A stretch of 64,000 nucleotides of DNA from Marinilabilia salmonicolor JCM 21150 (GTDB lineage Bacteria > Bacteroidota > Bacteroidia > Bacteroidales > Marinilabiliaceae), in NCBI RefSeq assembly GCF_000259075.1, contig NZ_AJKI01000004.1, positions 51,167 through 115,166 on the forward strand, written 5' to 3'. This document shows, piece after piece, positions 1-9,915 of this stretch. Within the stretch, counting starts at the first letter, position 1; each line of letters starts with the position of its first letter. Below the pieces are notes generated by a model. It was not told the origin of the DNA. It worked only from the letters and a program-made list of their open reading frames with translations, and searched no databases. The translations under genes and the position numbers were made by a program.

Positions 1-2364
1 TGGGAGTTTTTAAAAAGTGATTTAGGAGGAATATGGGAAGGCGTCAGACATGCGCCCAAAGGTTCTCAGGAAGCAGTTCCTGTTTGGGAAGAAGTAGATG
101 TGCCTCATTGTTACAATGCAAATGATGCGGTCAATCCCTATAAAAACTATTATCAGGGGCCGTCCTGGTATCGCACGTTCGTTGACTTTTCTCCAATTGA
201 TGCGAAAACAATCCTTCTCTACTTTGAAGGCGTTGGTCAGAAAGCAGATGTTTTTGTTTTTAACCAAAAAGTAGGGAGTCATGTCGGTGGCTACGACGAA
301 TGGTCAATAGATATTACACAGGCAGTAAGGAAAAATATCGGGAATGACTATCTCAATGAGCATTATGACGGGAAAATTCCTATTCTTATCCGTGCCGATA
401 ATTCCAGAGATGTGGAAATGATTCCTTCAGATTTGTCTGATTTCAATTTGTATGGAGGAATTTATCGCCCGGTTTATCTCAAATACCTACCTGCCACCTA
501 TATTGACCGCATTCAATTGACTCCCCAACTCAACGAAAATCTTGATAAAGGTTCACTTGATGTAAATATTCAGATAAATGGCACTGATGACACGGATTAT
601 CAACTTTCTGTTAATCTTTTATCCCCTGCAGGAAAAGTTATCGGCCATAAAGAGATAAGAGGTGCCCATCCAAATCCAAAAGTGCAATTTGAGGTATCTC
701 AACCTCTTTTATGGGCTCCATCTTCACCTTCTCTTTATTCTGTCGAGGTCTCTGTTATTTCTGGAAACAAGACACATTCGGTAAAAGCGGTAAATGGTTT
801 CAGGAAATTTGAATTTATGGAAAACGGGCCTTTTAAACTGAATAACGAACGTTTATTGATTAGAGGAACTCACAGGCACGAAGATCATGCCGGAACAGGG
901 GCTGCAATGTCAAGGTCGGTTCTAAAAAGAGAAATGAAACTGATGAAAGAGATGGGAGTCAACTTCATCCGTCTTGCACATTATCAACAATCTTCTGATG
1001 TACTGGAGCTCTGTGATAGTCTTGGTTTTCTCGTGTGGGAAGAAATTCCCTGGTGTCGTGGTGGTCTTGGCGGGGAGATTTATAAAGACCAAGCCAGGCG
1101 AATGTTGAAAAACATGATAACTCAGCATTACAATCATCCTTCAGTAATCATTTGGGGACTGGGAAATGAAAATGATTGGCCCGGTGACTTCGTGCATTTC
1201 AGGGAGGACTCCATAAGGAGTTTTATGAAAGAGTTAAATGGTTTGGCGCACGGTCTCGATAACACCCGAAAAACAGGGATTCGTCGTTGTGACTTCTGCA
1301 AAGACATTGTTGATGTTTACTCTCCTTCCATATGGGCCGGATGGTACAGGGGGAAATTTACCGAATATCTTGATGTGTCAAAAGAATGGAATGATAAGGT
1401 AGATCATTTTTTACATATGGAGTGGGGTGCAAGTCATCACTCTTTGCGACATTCGGAAAATCCTGAAAAAGATCTGGAAAATATTGTTGCGGGAAAAGGT
1501 GTTGATGAGAGAGACGGCGATGCCACATTGTATGGGGGCCCTGCAAGGGTTTCAAAAGATGGTGACTGGACTACGACTTATGCTTGCAACTTAATAGACT
1601 GGCATCTTAAAGAGCAGGAAAAGATGGGATGGCTTAGCGGAACGGCTTATTGGCCCTTCAAAGATTTCTCTACGCCGGTTCGGCCGGAAAATCCAATCCC
1701 CTATGTTAACCAGAAGGGCGTTGTTGAACGCGATCTTACTCTGAAAGAATCATACTACGTTTTTCAATCCTATTGGACTGACTCACTAATGGCTCATATT
1801 TATGGTAGTACCTGGCCTGTCAGATGGGGTGATGAGGGCGAGAAAAAACTTGTAAAGGTTTACTCTAATTGTGAAGGGGCAGAATTGTTTTTGAATGGAG
1901 AAAGTATGGGGGTGAAGAAGCGTGTTACGGAAAATTATCCAGCGGCAGGACTTCACTGGAATGTGGTTTTTGAGACTGGTGAAAACCAATTAAGTGTTAT
2001 TGCAACTAAAGGAGACAAAAGCGTGAAAGATGAACTTACACTATATTATGAAACGCGGCAATGGGGAACTCCACAAAAAATTGATTTTTCCCAAGACCAA
2101 GTTGAGTCGGGAGTTACCGAAATTGAGGTGGTTGTGAGAGATGAAAATGGAGTGATTTGCCTGGATGCCAAGAATTGGGTTGAGTTCGATTATGTTGGCA
2201 CTGGGAAAATGCTGGCTGATATGGGAACCTCAAATGGATCCAGAAAAATCCAGCTGGCAAATGGAAGGGCATTTATCAGGGTTCAGCAGAAAGAGGGTAT
2301 AGGCGTTTTGAAGGTTGCCATTGAGAACTTAGAACCGAAATTAATTTCTATTAATAATAAATAA
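1..2364 (+). CDS. Glycoside hydrolase family 2 enzyme (5' partial)
   Basis: A large exo-acting glycosidase of the GH2 clan (beta-galactosidase, beta-glucuronidase or beta-galacturonidase type). The frame is open from base 1 and reads WEFLKSDLGGIWEG before any start codon, so the true start lies upstream of the window; the GTG at 100 is only an internal codon. The jelly-roll sugar-binding domain comes first, then the Ig-like domain, then the TIM barrel. The acid/base glutamate sits in the motif GLGNEND (codon 1168-1170) and the likely nucleophile glutamate in HMEWGASH (codon 1420-1422), as expected for a retaining GH2. It ends 6 bases before the GH88 gene, so the two are co-transcribed. Inference: it trims a polysaccharide fragment after uronyl removal. 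The exact sugar specificity cannot be read from the sequence. Confidence 0.92.
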   Translation, partial: WEFLKSDLGGIWEGVRHAPKGSQEAVPVWEEVDVPHCYNANDAVNPYKNYYQGPSWYRTFVDFSPIDAKTILLYFEGVGQKADVFVFNQKVGSHVGGYDEWSIDITQAVRKNIGNDYLNEHYDGKIPILIRADNSRDVEMIPSDLSDFNLYGGIYRPVYLKYLPATYIDRIQLTPQLNENLDKGSLDVNIQINGTDDTDYQLSVNLLSPAGKVIGHKEIRGAHPNPKVQFEVSQPLLWAPSSPSLYSVEVSVISGNKTHSVKAVNGFRKFEFMENGPFKLNNERLLIRGTHRHEDHAGTGAAMSRSVLKREMKLMKEMGVNFIRLAHYQQSSDVLELCDSLGFLVWEEIPWCRGGLGGEIYKDQARRMLKNMITQHYNHPSVIIWGLGNENDWPGDFVHFREDSIRSFMKELNGLAHGLDNTRKTGIRRCDFCKDIVDVYSPSIWAGWYRGKFTEYLDVSKEWNDKVDHFLHMEWGASHHSLRHSENPEKDLENIVAGKGVDERDGDATLYGGPARVSKDGDWTTTYACNLIDWHLKEQEKMGWLSGTAYWPFKDFSTPVRPENPIPYVNQKGVVERDLTLKESYYVFQSYWTDSLMAHIYGSTWPVRWGDEGEKKLVKVYSNCEGAELFLNGESMGVKKRVTENYPAAGLHWNVVFETGENQLSVIATKGDKSVKDELTLYYETRQWGTPQKIDFSQDQVESGVTEIEVVVRDENGVICLDAKNWVEFDYVGTGKMLADMGTSNGSRKIQLANGRAFIRVQQKEGIGVLKVAIENLEPKLISINNK

Positions 2365-2370
2365 GTAAAC

Positions 2371-3567
2371 ATGAGAAATAAGTCATTTGTAATTTTGTTA
2401 TTGGCCTTCCTTTTTATAGGTGCCTGTACTCAAAATAAAGATGTCAGTCCGCAGGCAAAACTAGTCAGTCACTTAAAGAAACAACTTTCATTTGCATTAA
2501 ATCAAATAGAACCATTATTGCAAAATGAAAACGACCTGGTGGCCCCCAGAACAATAGAGGAAGGGGCATTAAGAATGGTTCCCTCCAGCGACTGGACGAG
2601 TGGTTTTTTTGCCGGGGAATTGTGGCAGATGTATCAGATTACGAAGGATACTTTCTGGCGAAAGGAAGCAATGAAATACACTACACTTCTTGAACAAGAG
2701 AAATTTAATGCAAAAACACATGACATGGGATTTAAGATGTTTTGCAGTTATGGGCAGGGTTATGCAATCACTAAAAATCCCCACTACAGGGACGTATTAT
2801 TGCAATCGGCCGAAACCTTGATAAGTAGGTTTAACCCCAAGGTTGGATGCATTCGGTCATGGGATCATAATTCTGATAAATGGGATTTTCCCGTTATCAT
2901 TGATAATATGATGAATCTGGAGTTGCTTTTCTGGGCTGCAAAAGAGACCTGTGATTCGACATATAAAGAGATTGCTGTTAGTCACGCTTTAAAAACTCTG
3001 CAAAATCATTTCAGAGAAGACTACAGCACTTTCCATGTGGTTGATTATGATCCTGAAACAGGCGAAGTTGAGGGACGGACTACGCATCAGGGATATTCAT
3101 CCGGTTCTACATGGGCAAGAGGGCAAGCCTGGGCCTTGTATGGTTTTACCATGGTGTATAGAGAAACCAATAACCCTGTTTTTCTGGAGCAAGCCGAAAA
3201 TATTGCAGATTTCATTTTAGCGCATCCCCGCTTACCCGAAGATTTGGTGCCCTTTTGGGACTTTGATGCTCCTGCAATTCCAGACGAGCCAAGAGATGCA
3301 TCGGCTGCAACCATTATGGCTTCAGCACTTTATGAACTTGCTGAGTATTCGCCTAATCGGGAAGAGTATTTATCAGCTGCCAATAAGATATTTGAATCTT
3401 TAAAATCGGATAAATATCTGGCAAAACAGGGAACAAATAAGGGTTTTTTGCTTTTGCACTCAACCGGATCAAAGCCTCATGATTCTGAGGTGGATGTGCC
3501 TCTTGTATATGCTGATTATTATTTTTTGGAATCCTTTATCAGAAGAAATAATTACTGCAACCATTAA
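2371..3567 (+). CDS. Unsaturated glucuronyl/uronyl hydrolase (GH88), lipoprotein
   Basis: Removes 4,5-unsaturated uronic acid from the non-reducing end of oligosaccharides made by polysaccharide lyases. The 398-residue protein starts with a lipoprotein signal ending in the lipobox IGAC (Cys19), so it is anchored in a membrane facing the periplasm or outside. GH88 features seen: SGFFAGELW near residue 80, HDMGF with Asp118 and IDNMMNLELLFWA with Asp178. These two aspartates are 60 residues apart, close to the 61-residue spacing of the catalytic pair in Bacillus unsaturated glucuronyl hydrolase. STWARGQAWALYGF and a C-terminal alpha/alpha barrel follow. It sits between the GH2 gene (6-base gap) and susC (26-base gap). 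Its presence implies the target is cut by a lyase and contains uronic acid. Confidence 0.93.
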   Translation: MRNKSFVILLLAFLFIGACTQNKDVSPQAKLVSHLKKQLSFALNQIEPLLQNENDLVAPRTIEEGALRMVPSSDWTSGFFAGELWQMYQITKDTFWRKEAMKYTTLLEQEKFNAKTHDMGFKMFCSYGQGYAITKNPHYRDVLLQSAETLISRFNPKVGCIRSWDHNSDKWDFPVIIDNMMNLELLFWAAKETCDSTYKEIAVSHALKTLQNHFREDYSTFHVVDYDPETGEVEGRTTHQGYSSGSTWARGQAWALYGFTMVYRETNNPVFLEQAENIADFILAHPRLPEDLVPFWDFDAPAIPDEPRDASAATIMASALYELAEYSPNREEYLSAANKIFESLKSDKYLAKQGTNKGFLLLHSTGSKPHDSEVDVPLVYADYYFLESFIRRNNYCNH

Positions 3568-3593
3568 TTACTAATTTATAAAAATTTAAATCT

Positions 3594-6500
3594 ATGAAAA
3601 ATCTACAAAGATTATTTTTCTTGAATTTACTTTTCTTGGTCTTTTTTGCCTCAGGAATGAGTGCGCAAGAATCTGTTTCAGGAAAAGTAACTGACAACTA
3701 TGAAGAACCTCTGCCGGGTGTTACTGTCGTGATAAAAGGGACAAGCCGGGGAACCATCACAAATAGCGATGGATTTTATTCTCTTGAACTTACTCCGGAT
3801 GCAGAAGCATTGGTCTTTTCATTTATTGGTATGAAAAAACAGGAAGTTACATTAAATGGTCAAACAACCATTGATGTTGTATTGGAATCTGATGTTATAG
3901 GATTAGACGAGGTGGTGGCTGTAGGGTATGGTACTTCAAGAAAAGTTGATCTTACCGGATCGGTTTCAACGGTATCGACTGAAGGCTTTGACAGACTTCC
4001 GGCAACCAATCCATTACAAGCTATCCAGGGAAAAGCTTCCGGCGTTCAAATAACCTCCGGATCAGGAATGCCGGGTGAACCCGGAGAGGTGCTGATCAGG
4101 GGTGTTCAATCAATTAATGGTACAAGTTCACCGGTGTATGTTGTCGATGGGATGATTACCAACAGCATCAATAATATAAATCCCAATAACATTGAGTCGG
4201 TTTCAGTCCTTAAAGATGCTTCGGCTGCAGCCATTTATGGAGCTCGGGCTGCCAATGGAGTTGTGATTGTAACAACAAAAAGAGGAACGGCATCGAAAAA
4301 ACCTGAGATAACTTTTAATACGTATTATGGTATTCAAACTGAAAGTAACCTTCAGGTAGAAATGCTTAATGCAGATCAGTTTCTGCAGCTTTGGACGGAG
4401 TCATACACCAATGATGACATAGATATTCCCTGGAGTGACGAAGAGTTAACTGCTTACTCCGGGGTAGACACCGACTGGAAAGATCTGATGATGCAGACAG
4501 GTACCATTCAGAATTATGATGTTTCAGTGGCCGGAGGGTCAGAAAAATCAAAGTTTTTTCTGTCGGCAAGTCATCTGGATCAAAAGGGGATGATTATTGA
4601 AACCGGATATACCAAAAGCACCTTTGCATTAAATACTGATCATCAGATCAATGATTGGCTGAAAGTGGGTAACTCACTCAATTTGTACAGATACAAACAG
4701 GAAGGAGAGGGTGGAAGTCAAAGCCCCTACAATTATGCTCTTCTGAAAACTCCGATTACACGCGCCTATGAGGAAAATGGAGATTATGGTGAAATACGCA
4801 ATACAGACCTGGAACATATGCATCAAAATCCTATCTGGATGGCCAAAGAATCAGAGCATTCCAGAATAGGAAAAGGTTTGCAGGGTAATATTTATATGAC
4901 TCTTAATTTATTTGATGGATTGACTTTTACAACCCGGGGAAGTCTGGATTATGGTAATGTATATCGCACCAGCTTTACGCCGGGGGTATCGCCAAATTAT
5001 GGATGGGAAGGTTCTTCGATCAATTCAATCGAAAAGGAATACCGTGAAACGGTAAATTGGATTGGGGATTTTCTATTGAATTATGAAACGACCATTGATG
5101 AAAACCATTCAATTAATGCCCTTCTCGGGTATTCAGTTGAGGAATCGGTTTTTGAGAATTTATTTGGTTCACGCACCGGCACTCCCAATAACGATATCCG
5201 GTTTTTAGCAGCCGGAGATCCTCAGAGTCAGTTGAATGATAATACTTATAGCGACTGGTCTTTTGCATCCCTTTTTGGACGAGTAAATTATAATTTTAAA
5301 AATAAATATCTGTTAGGGGCTACCTTACGCCGGGATGGAACTTCACGTCTGACGGAAGATAACCGTTATGGTGTTTTTCCATCTGCATCGGCAGCATGGA
5401 GACTAAGTGAAGAGGCATTTATGAGTGATAATGATGTGATTGATGATTTGAAACTGAGGGCAAGTATAGGAACCCTCGGAAATATTTTGAGCGTAGGTAA
5501 TTATGCCACCAGTGCTTCACTAAATGCACGAAAGGCTGTCTTGAATCAGGGCGGTGCATTAGGCTATACATTAACAGATGCGATTAATGAAGATTTACGA
5601 TGGGAGGAGGCTCAGAAGAAGAATTTCGGAATTGATGTAACAGCTTTTAGAAATAAGGTGTATTCCAATTTTGATTATTTCATTGAAGATACTTATGATC
5701 TTTTGTTTAGAGACCCGGTGGCAAATTCCACAGGATTATCGGGAAGCCCGCTGATTAATGCAGGCCAGATACGAAACACTGGTTTTGAATTCCTTCTGGG
5801 CTACCGTCAACAACGTGGCGATTGGACTTATGATGCCAGTTTTAATATTTCCCATGTGAAAAATGAAGTTATTGATCTTGAAGGACGTGATCTGAGAACC
5901 TCAGGACTCGTAGAGGGAGAACCGGTAAATTCGTTTTTCGGATATAAATCAGACGGTATTATTTATAGTGAAAATGAACTTGGAGTATATGAGGAAGGTG
6001 CCTTTACCGGTAAAAGAGTCGGCGATATTGCTCTTCTTGATATAGATGGATATGATGAAGATGGTAACCTTACAGGTATCGCCGATGGAAAAGTGGATGC
6101 TGCAGATCGTACGATTATTGGCAATCGTTATCCTGACTTTACTTATGGTGCATTTGCTACTGTTGGATTCAAAAATTGGAGTTTTCAGGTTCAATTGCAG
6201 GGAGTCCAGGGCGTTGATAAGTATTTTGGAAATACCGGTGCTTACTCTTTAATTCAACTTATGTCCTCCTGGGCAAGAAATGAAGATGCGAGAATACTAA
6301 ACCGCTATCACGCAACCAATAATCCTAACGGGACATGGCCAATGCTTTCAAAGAATCAATCTGGTAAAAATCTTGAAGACTCTGATTTTTGGCTGGCAGA
6401 TGCCTCATATTTACGTATTAATAATGTGAATTTGAATTATGACTTCCCCGAAACTGTCCTTAATAGAGTTGGGATGAGTAAACTGGCATTATATGTTAGT

Positions 6501-6620
6501 GTTCAAAATGCTTACACTTTCACAAGTTATGACGGACCAGAAGTAGATACTACAGCTGATCCTCTTACTGGAGTTCCTCAGCCCCGTACATGGACATTTG
6601 GACTTAAAGCCACTTTTTAA
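3594..6620 (+). CDS. SusC/RagA-family TonB-linked outer membrane transporter
   Basis: A 1008-residue TonB-dependent porin that imports oligosaccharides across the outer membrane together with its SusD partner. A Sec signal peptide (residues 1-24, ending SAQE) is followed by a carboxypeptidase-regulatory-like domain (SGKVTDNYEEPLPGVTV, residues about 28-105), the TonB box/plug region (GLDEVVAVGYGTSRKVDLTG) and a plug with the SusC motif LKDASAAAIYGARAANGVV. A beta-barrel rich in aromatic residues fills the rest and ends in a C-terminal phenylalanine (LKATF). No N-terminal secretin/STN domain is present, so there is no sign of direct sigma/anti-sigma signalling through it. susD follows after 20 bases. 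Confidence 0.97.
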   Translation: MKNLQRLFFLNLLFLVFFASGMSAQESVSGKVTDNYEEPLPGVTVVIKGTSRGTITNSDGFYSLELTPDAEALVFSFIGMKKQEVTLNGQTTIDVVLESDVIGLDEVVAVGYGTSRKVDLTGSVSTVSTEGFDRLPATNPLQAIQGKASGVQITSGSGMPGEPGEVLIRGVQSINGTSSPVYVVDGMITNSINNINPNNIESVSVLKDASAAAIYGARAANGVVIVTTKRGTASKKPEITFNTYYGIQTESNLQVEMLNADQFLQLWTESYTNDDIDIPWSDEELTAYSGVDTDWKDLMMQTGTIQNYDVSVAGGSEKSKFFLSASHLDQKGMIIETGYTKSTFALNTDHQINDWLKVGNSLNLYRYKQEGEGGSQSPYNYALLKTPITRAYEENGDYGEIRNTDLEHMHQNPIWMAKESEHSRIGKGLQGNIYMTLNLFDGLTFTTRGSLDYGNVYRTSFTPGVSPNYGWEGSSINSIEKEYRETVNWIGDFLLNYETTIDENHSINALLGYSVEESVFENLFGSRTGTPNNDIRFLAAGDPQSQLNDNTYSDWSFASLFGRVNYNFKNKYLLGATLRRDGTSRLTEDNRYGVFPSASAAWRLSEEAFMSDNDVIDDLKLRASIGTLGNILSVGNYATSASLNARKAVLNQGGALGYTLTDAINEDLRWEEAQKKNFGIDVTAFRNKVYSNFDYFIEDTYDLLFRDPVANSTGLSGSPLINAGQIRNTGFEFLLGYRQQRGDWTYDASFNISHVKNEVIDLEGRDLRTSGLVEGEPVNSFFGYKSDGIIYSENELGVYEEGAFTGKRVGDIALLDIDGYDEDGNLTGIADGKVDAADRTIIGNRYPDFTYGAFATVGFKNWSFQVQLQGVQGVDKYFGNTGAYSLIQLMSSWARNEDARILNRYHATNNPNGTWPMLSKNQSGKNLEDSDFWLADASYLRINNVNLNYDFPETVLNRVGMSKLALYVSVQNAYTFTSYDGPEVDTTADPLTGVPQPRTWTFGLKATF

Positions 6621-6640
6621 CATCTTAAATACGACAGATT

Positions 6641-8278
6641 ATGAAATATATAACAATAAAGATAACATTCGCCTTTATCGCAGGGTTGCTTGTTTTTACA
6701 ACAGGTTGTAATGAAGATGAGTTTCTGACCCGATACTCAAAAGCAGAACCTAATCCGGAAAATTTCTTTGTGGACGATGCCACAGCACGTATGGCGGTTA
6801 ATGCCTGTTACCATCCTTGGTTATATGGGGGAGCTAGCATGTTGAACAGGGATATGACCATTTTACTGGATGCTATGACCGACGATAGCTATTGGAGGCC
6901 AAATCGTGGGTCTTCGATCGCTCTTGAACGATGGGATATCAGTCCCACGCATGACAATGTCTCAAGTTGGTGGAATAATATTTATCAAAGTATCAATGCA
7001 GCCAACTTTGCTATTGAGAACATTCCAAATTCATCAGATGCTAATTTCACTTCGGAAGCCCAGGCTCCTTTCATTGCAGAAGCCAAATTTTTAAGAGGAT
7101 ACAATTATTTGTTTCTGACCTCTCTTTATGGTGGTGTTCCTTTGTTTACAAGTACAGCGTCCGATTTTGAAAAGTTTAATACCGGTAGATCTTCTAAAGA
7201 TGAGATTTTGGAACAGGTTATTGCCGATTTTCAGGATGCCAAAGAGGATCTTCCGGACGGAATTTCTCAGCAAGGTACCCCTACCAGGGCTGCCGCCGCA
7301 GCTTTTCTCGCTAAAACGTATCTTGTTCTCGAAGATTGGCCAAATGCAGAAGCAGCAGCTCGTGAGGCCATACAAATAGCCGAAGCTGATGGGTACAGAA
7401 TGTTAGATGATTACATGTCTATTTGGTCTGAAGAAGGTAATGCAGAACTTCTTTTTTATTGGAGTTTCGTAAATAACAGCGAAGATTACGGCCAGAACAT
7501 GACTGTGCAGCGTTTGTGCCGAGATTTGCCTTCCGGACTTCGCATCCCTATTGGAGGTGATGGATGGGGATACTCACTCCCGCAACGTGATCTTTACGAT
7601 GCCTTCGAGGTGAATGATCCACGTCGTGAATATACACTTTATTCTCCCGGGCAGAATTATGAAATATATCCGGGGGCCGAGCCATTTGATTATACCCATG
7701 AAATTATTCCCAGCCAGGGAGATACCGTTAGATGGGATGTGACTTATGAAGCTGGTGATATGGTGGAATATGATTATCGCTGGTCTCCTACGGGATTGAA
7801 TGTGAGGAAAATGACAAAGTCTGTAAAAGACATTGCCAACGTTAGATGGGATGGTCTTGATATCCCCGTTATGCGGATGGCAGAGGTTTACCTTATTCTT
7901 GCAGAGGCACTTGCAGAGCAAGATGATGCAGAGGCGCTGACTTGGTTAAACAAGGTTAGGAGTCGTCCTTCTGTCAACATGCCTGATAAGACAACCGCAG
8001 ATGGTGATCTGGTTGATCTGGTAAGACATGAACGTCGTGTAGAGCTTGCAATGGAAGGGTTGAGACTTTTTGATCTGTTGCGTTGGGGAACGTTAGAAGA
8101 AGTGTTTGGAGATGGCACGAAAGTGAAAAGAAACTTTTATTCCGATTATTTGCCTGAAAGTTCCAGCTTGAAATATGATGCTCCGGTTGGCAATCTTGCA
8201 CTTGATCCTATTTTCCCAATTCCTCAGGATGAGATCGACCAAAACTCTGAAATTAATACCAACAATCCAGGTTGGTAA
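6641..8278 (+). CDS. SusD/RagB-family nutrient-binding lipoprotein
   Basis: Surface glycan-binding lid of the SusCD complex, 545 residues. A lipoprotein signal ends in TTGC (Cys23). The mature protein opens with the family's typical EDEFLTRYSKAEPNPENFF, then shows TPR-like segments (AEAKFLRGYNYLFLTSLYGGVPL; AAAAFLAKTYLVLEDWPNAEAA) and the C-terminal signature RRVELAMEGLRLFDLLRWGTLEE with final PIPQDEIDQNSEINTNNPGW. It directly follows susC, and a strong terminator lies just downstream, so this is the last gene of the first transcript. The bound glycan is not predictable beyond the uronic-acid hint from the neighbouring enzymes. Confidence 0.97.
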   Translation: MKYITIKITFAFIAGLLVFTTGCNEDEFLTRYSKAEPNPENFFVDDATARMAVNACYHPWLYGGASMLNRDMTILLDAMTDDSYWRPNRGSSIALERWDISPTHDNVSSWWNNIYQSINAANFAIENIPNSSDANFTSEAQAPFIAEAKFLRGYNYLFLTSLYGGVPLFTSTASDFEKFNTGRSSKDEILEQVIADFQDAKEDLPDGISQQGTPTRAAAAAFLAKTYLVLEDWPNAEAAAREAIQIAEADGYRMLDDYMSIWSEEGNAELLFYWSFVNNSEDYGQNMTVQRLCRDLPSGLRIPIGGDGWGYSLPQRDLYDAFEVNDPRREYTLYSPGQNYEIYPGAEPFDYTHEIIPSQGDTVRWDVTYEAGDMVEYDYRWSPTGLNVRKMTKSVKDIANVRWDGLDIPVMRMAEVYLILAEALAEQDDAEALTWLNKVRSRPSVNMPDKTTADGDLVDLVRHERRVELAMEGLRLFDLLRWGTLEEVFGDGTKVKRNFYSDYLPESSSLKYDAPVGNLALDPIFPIPQDEIDQNSEINTNNPGW

Positions 8279-8293
8279 ACTTCCTGATAAGTA

Positions 8294-8340
8294 AAGGAAG
8301 GCTGGCGATTCTGAAAACAGAAGCCGGCCTTCTTTCTCTT
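8294..8340 (+). terminator. Rho-independent terminator after susD
   Basis: Stem GAAGGCTGGC (8297-8306) pairs with GCCGGCCTTC (8323-8332) with one G-U wobble. It is preceded by an A-rich stretch and followed by TTTCTCTT. It closes the GH2-GH88-susC-susD transcript, 19 bases after the stop codon. Confidence 0.85.
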
Positions 8341-8475
8341 GTTTTAATATGATTCAAAAATCTACTCAAGGACAAATAGTGTGATCACAAAATGATATTT
8401 CACATCACTTTCTCCTTCCTTCATCGTTAAAGCTTTGCCTTGAAGGAAGAAAAATTGAAAGCAAAATATTTGAAA

Positions 8476-8690
8476 CACTATTTAGTGTTTGTCTATAAAG
8501 TCCAACTTCTGCGTTGTTGCTCAAAATCTAAATCCTCATCCCGATTGTGCTTTTTGTTGGTTTTTTGTTTAAAAAACCTTACAAAAGCTACTTCGGGACT
8601 GCGGTTTAGATTTTTCACACGGCTTGAATTTGAACGTTCTATCTCAAATACGTGAAAAACGCTTAGTTTATGGACAGACTCTATTTAGCG
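8476..8690. repeat. Long nested palindromic element (MITE-like)
   Basis: About 215 bp that folds back on itself. The outer arms 8476-8501 and 8665-8690 match in inverted orientation at 19 of 26 positions. Middle arms AATCTAAATCCTCATCCCGA (8525-8544) and its partner around 8592-8611 match at 15 of 20. The centre is a perfect 8-bp stem, GGTTTTTT-GTTT-AAAAAACC (8559-8578). It lies between the susD terminator and the lyase gene. It has no credible coding content: a 71-codon open frame here is a by-product of the palindrome. It could be a non-autonomous transposable repeat or a structured regulatory RNA; no target duplication is clear. Confidence 0.6.
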
Positions 8691-8724
8691 AATACACTAA
8701 TAGCGAAAGCAAAAATCTTAGAAT

Positions 8725-9915
8725 ATGATTAAAAGAAGTGACGTTGCAGGGTTTGTTTTTCTTTTAGGATTTTTCCTGTTTATTGGCAGTTGCCATCAAA
8801 CCGGCAGGAACAGCATTAAGAATACGGTGGTCAAAGATGTAAGAGACTCTGAAATTGAAAGAGCAAATTCTTATTTAGACTCTGTGCCTGTAACGGTTAC
8901 AGATTTCTATTGTCAGCGCAGCGCAGGCAACCGGCATGACTTTTACTCGGAAGGAGATTACTGGTGGCCAGACCCGGAGAATCCTGATGGACCCTATATC
9001 AGAAAGGATGGCCGGACCAATCCGGATAATTTTTCCAAGCACAGACTTGCAATGATTCGTTTGAATGAAATTGTTGCCACGCTAACTTCCGCATGGTTGC
9101 TTACAAATGACCCAATCTATGCAGATAAAGCACTTAGGCACTTAAATGCGTGGTTTGTAGATTCCACAACTTTAATGAATCCTCATATGCTATATGCTCA
9201 AGCCATTTTTGGGAAGGTTACCGGCCGGGGAATTGGTTTGATTGATGCTTATCATTTGGTTGAAGTAGCGCAGTCGGTGAAAGTACTTGCAAATAAAGGG
9301 GGAATTTTACCGGAAGAGACAGTTCCCATTAAGCTCTGGTTTAATAAGTTTTTGACTTGGATGACAACTCATGAGTATGGTATTGCAGAAATGAACTGGA
9401 AAAATAATCATGGCACCTGTTGGGCAGTAACAGCTTCCAGTATGGCAGTCTTGACAGGCAATCAGGAGGTTATTGAATTGTGTACAGACCGATTTAAAAA
9501 TGTACTGCTACCTGACCAAATGGCCTTAAATGGTAGCTTCCCTTTAGAATTAGAACGTACCAAACCTTATGGATATTCACTTTTTAATATCGATGCTTTT
9601 TGCAGTCTGGCTGAAATCCTGAGTACCCCTGAGAATAATCTCTGGTCTTATGAAACAGAAGATGGGAAATCGTTAAAAAAGGGAATGGATTTTATTTATC
9701 CCTATATAAAAGACAAATCAAAATGGCCTTTCCCCAAGGATATTTATATTTGGGATGAATGGCCTGTCCGACATCCGTCTTTGCTTTTTTCTGCATTGGC
9801 ATTTAACAAGAAAGAATATATTGATACCTACCTGAACTTACCGGTTTACCCCGATCATCCTGAGGTGATTAGAAATCTTCCGGTCAGGCACCCGGTTATT
9901 TGGCTGCTTGATTAA
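8725..9915 (+). CDS. Alginate-lyase-superfamily polysaccharide lyase (PL5/PL38-like), lipoprotein
   Basis: A 396-residue predicted lyase that cuts uronic-acid polysaccharide by beta-elimination, making the unsaturated ends that the GH88 enzyme removes. The lipoprotein signal ends in IGSC (Cys23). The mature chain has the family features YYWPDP-like YWWPDPENPDGPYI, an alpha-helical toroid, NNH at residues 227-229 (the Asn-His pair of this superfamily) and YGYS with Tyr282/Tyr284 as candidate catalytic tyrosine. The C-terminal segment is WPVRHPSLLFSALAF. It lies downstream of susCD but behind a terminator and a repeat, so it probably has its own promoter. Family context suggests alginate or glucuronan as substrate; which of the two is inference. 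Confidence 0.85.
   Translation: MIKRSDVAGFVFLLGFFLFIGSCHQTGRNSIKNTVVKDVRDSEIERANSYLDSVPVTVTDFYCQRSAGNRHDFYSEGDYWWPDPENPDGPYIRKDGRTNPDNFSKHRLAMIRLNEIVATLTSAWLLTNDPIYADKALRHLNAWFVDSTTLMNPHMLYAQAIFGKVTGRGIGLIDAYHLVEVAQSVKVLANKGGILPEETVPIKLWFNKFLTWMTTHEYGIAEMNWKNNHGTCWAVTASSMAVLTGNQEVIELCTDRFKNVLLPDQMALNGSFPLELERTKPYGYSLFNIDAFCSLAEILSTPENNLWSYETEDGKSLKKGMDFIYPYIKDKSKWPFPKDIYIWDEWPVRHPSLLFSALAFNKKEYIDTYLNLPVYPDHPEVIRNLPVRHPVIWLLD

Noticed and set aside
8380..8389. TGTGATCACA palindrome resembling a CRP half-site pair
   Set aside because: No spacer between half-sites, single occurrence, and CRP-type control of this kind is not established for this phylum.
8440..8655. 71-codon open frame on the + strand
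   Set aside because: It lies within the nested palindrome, has low-complexity Ser/Leu/Arg composition and no family features.
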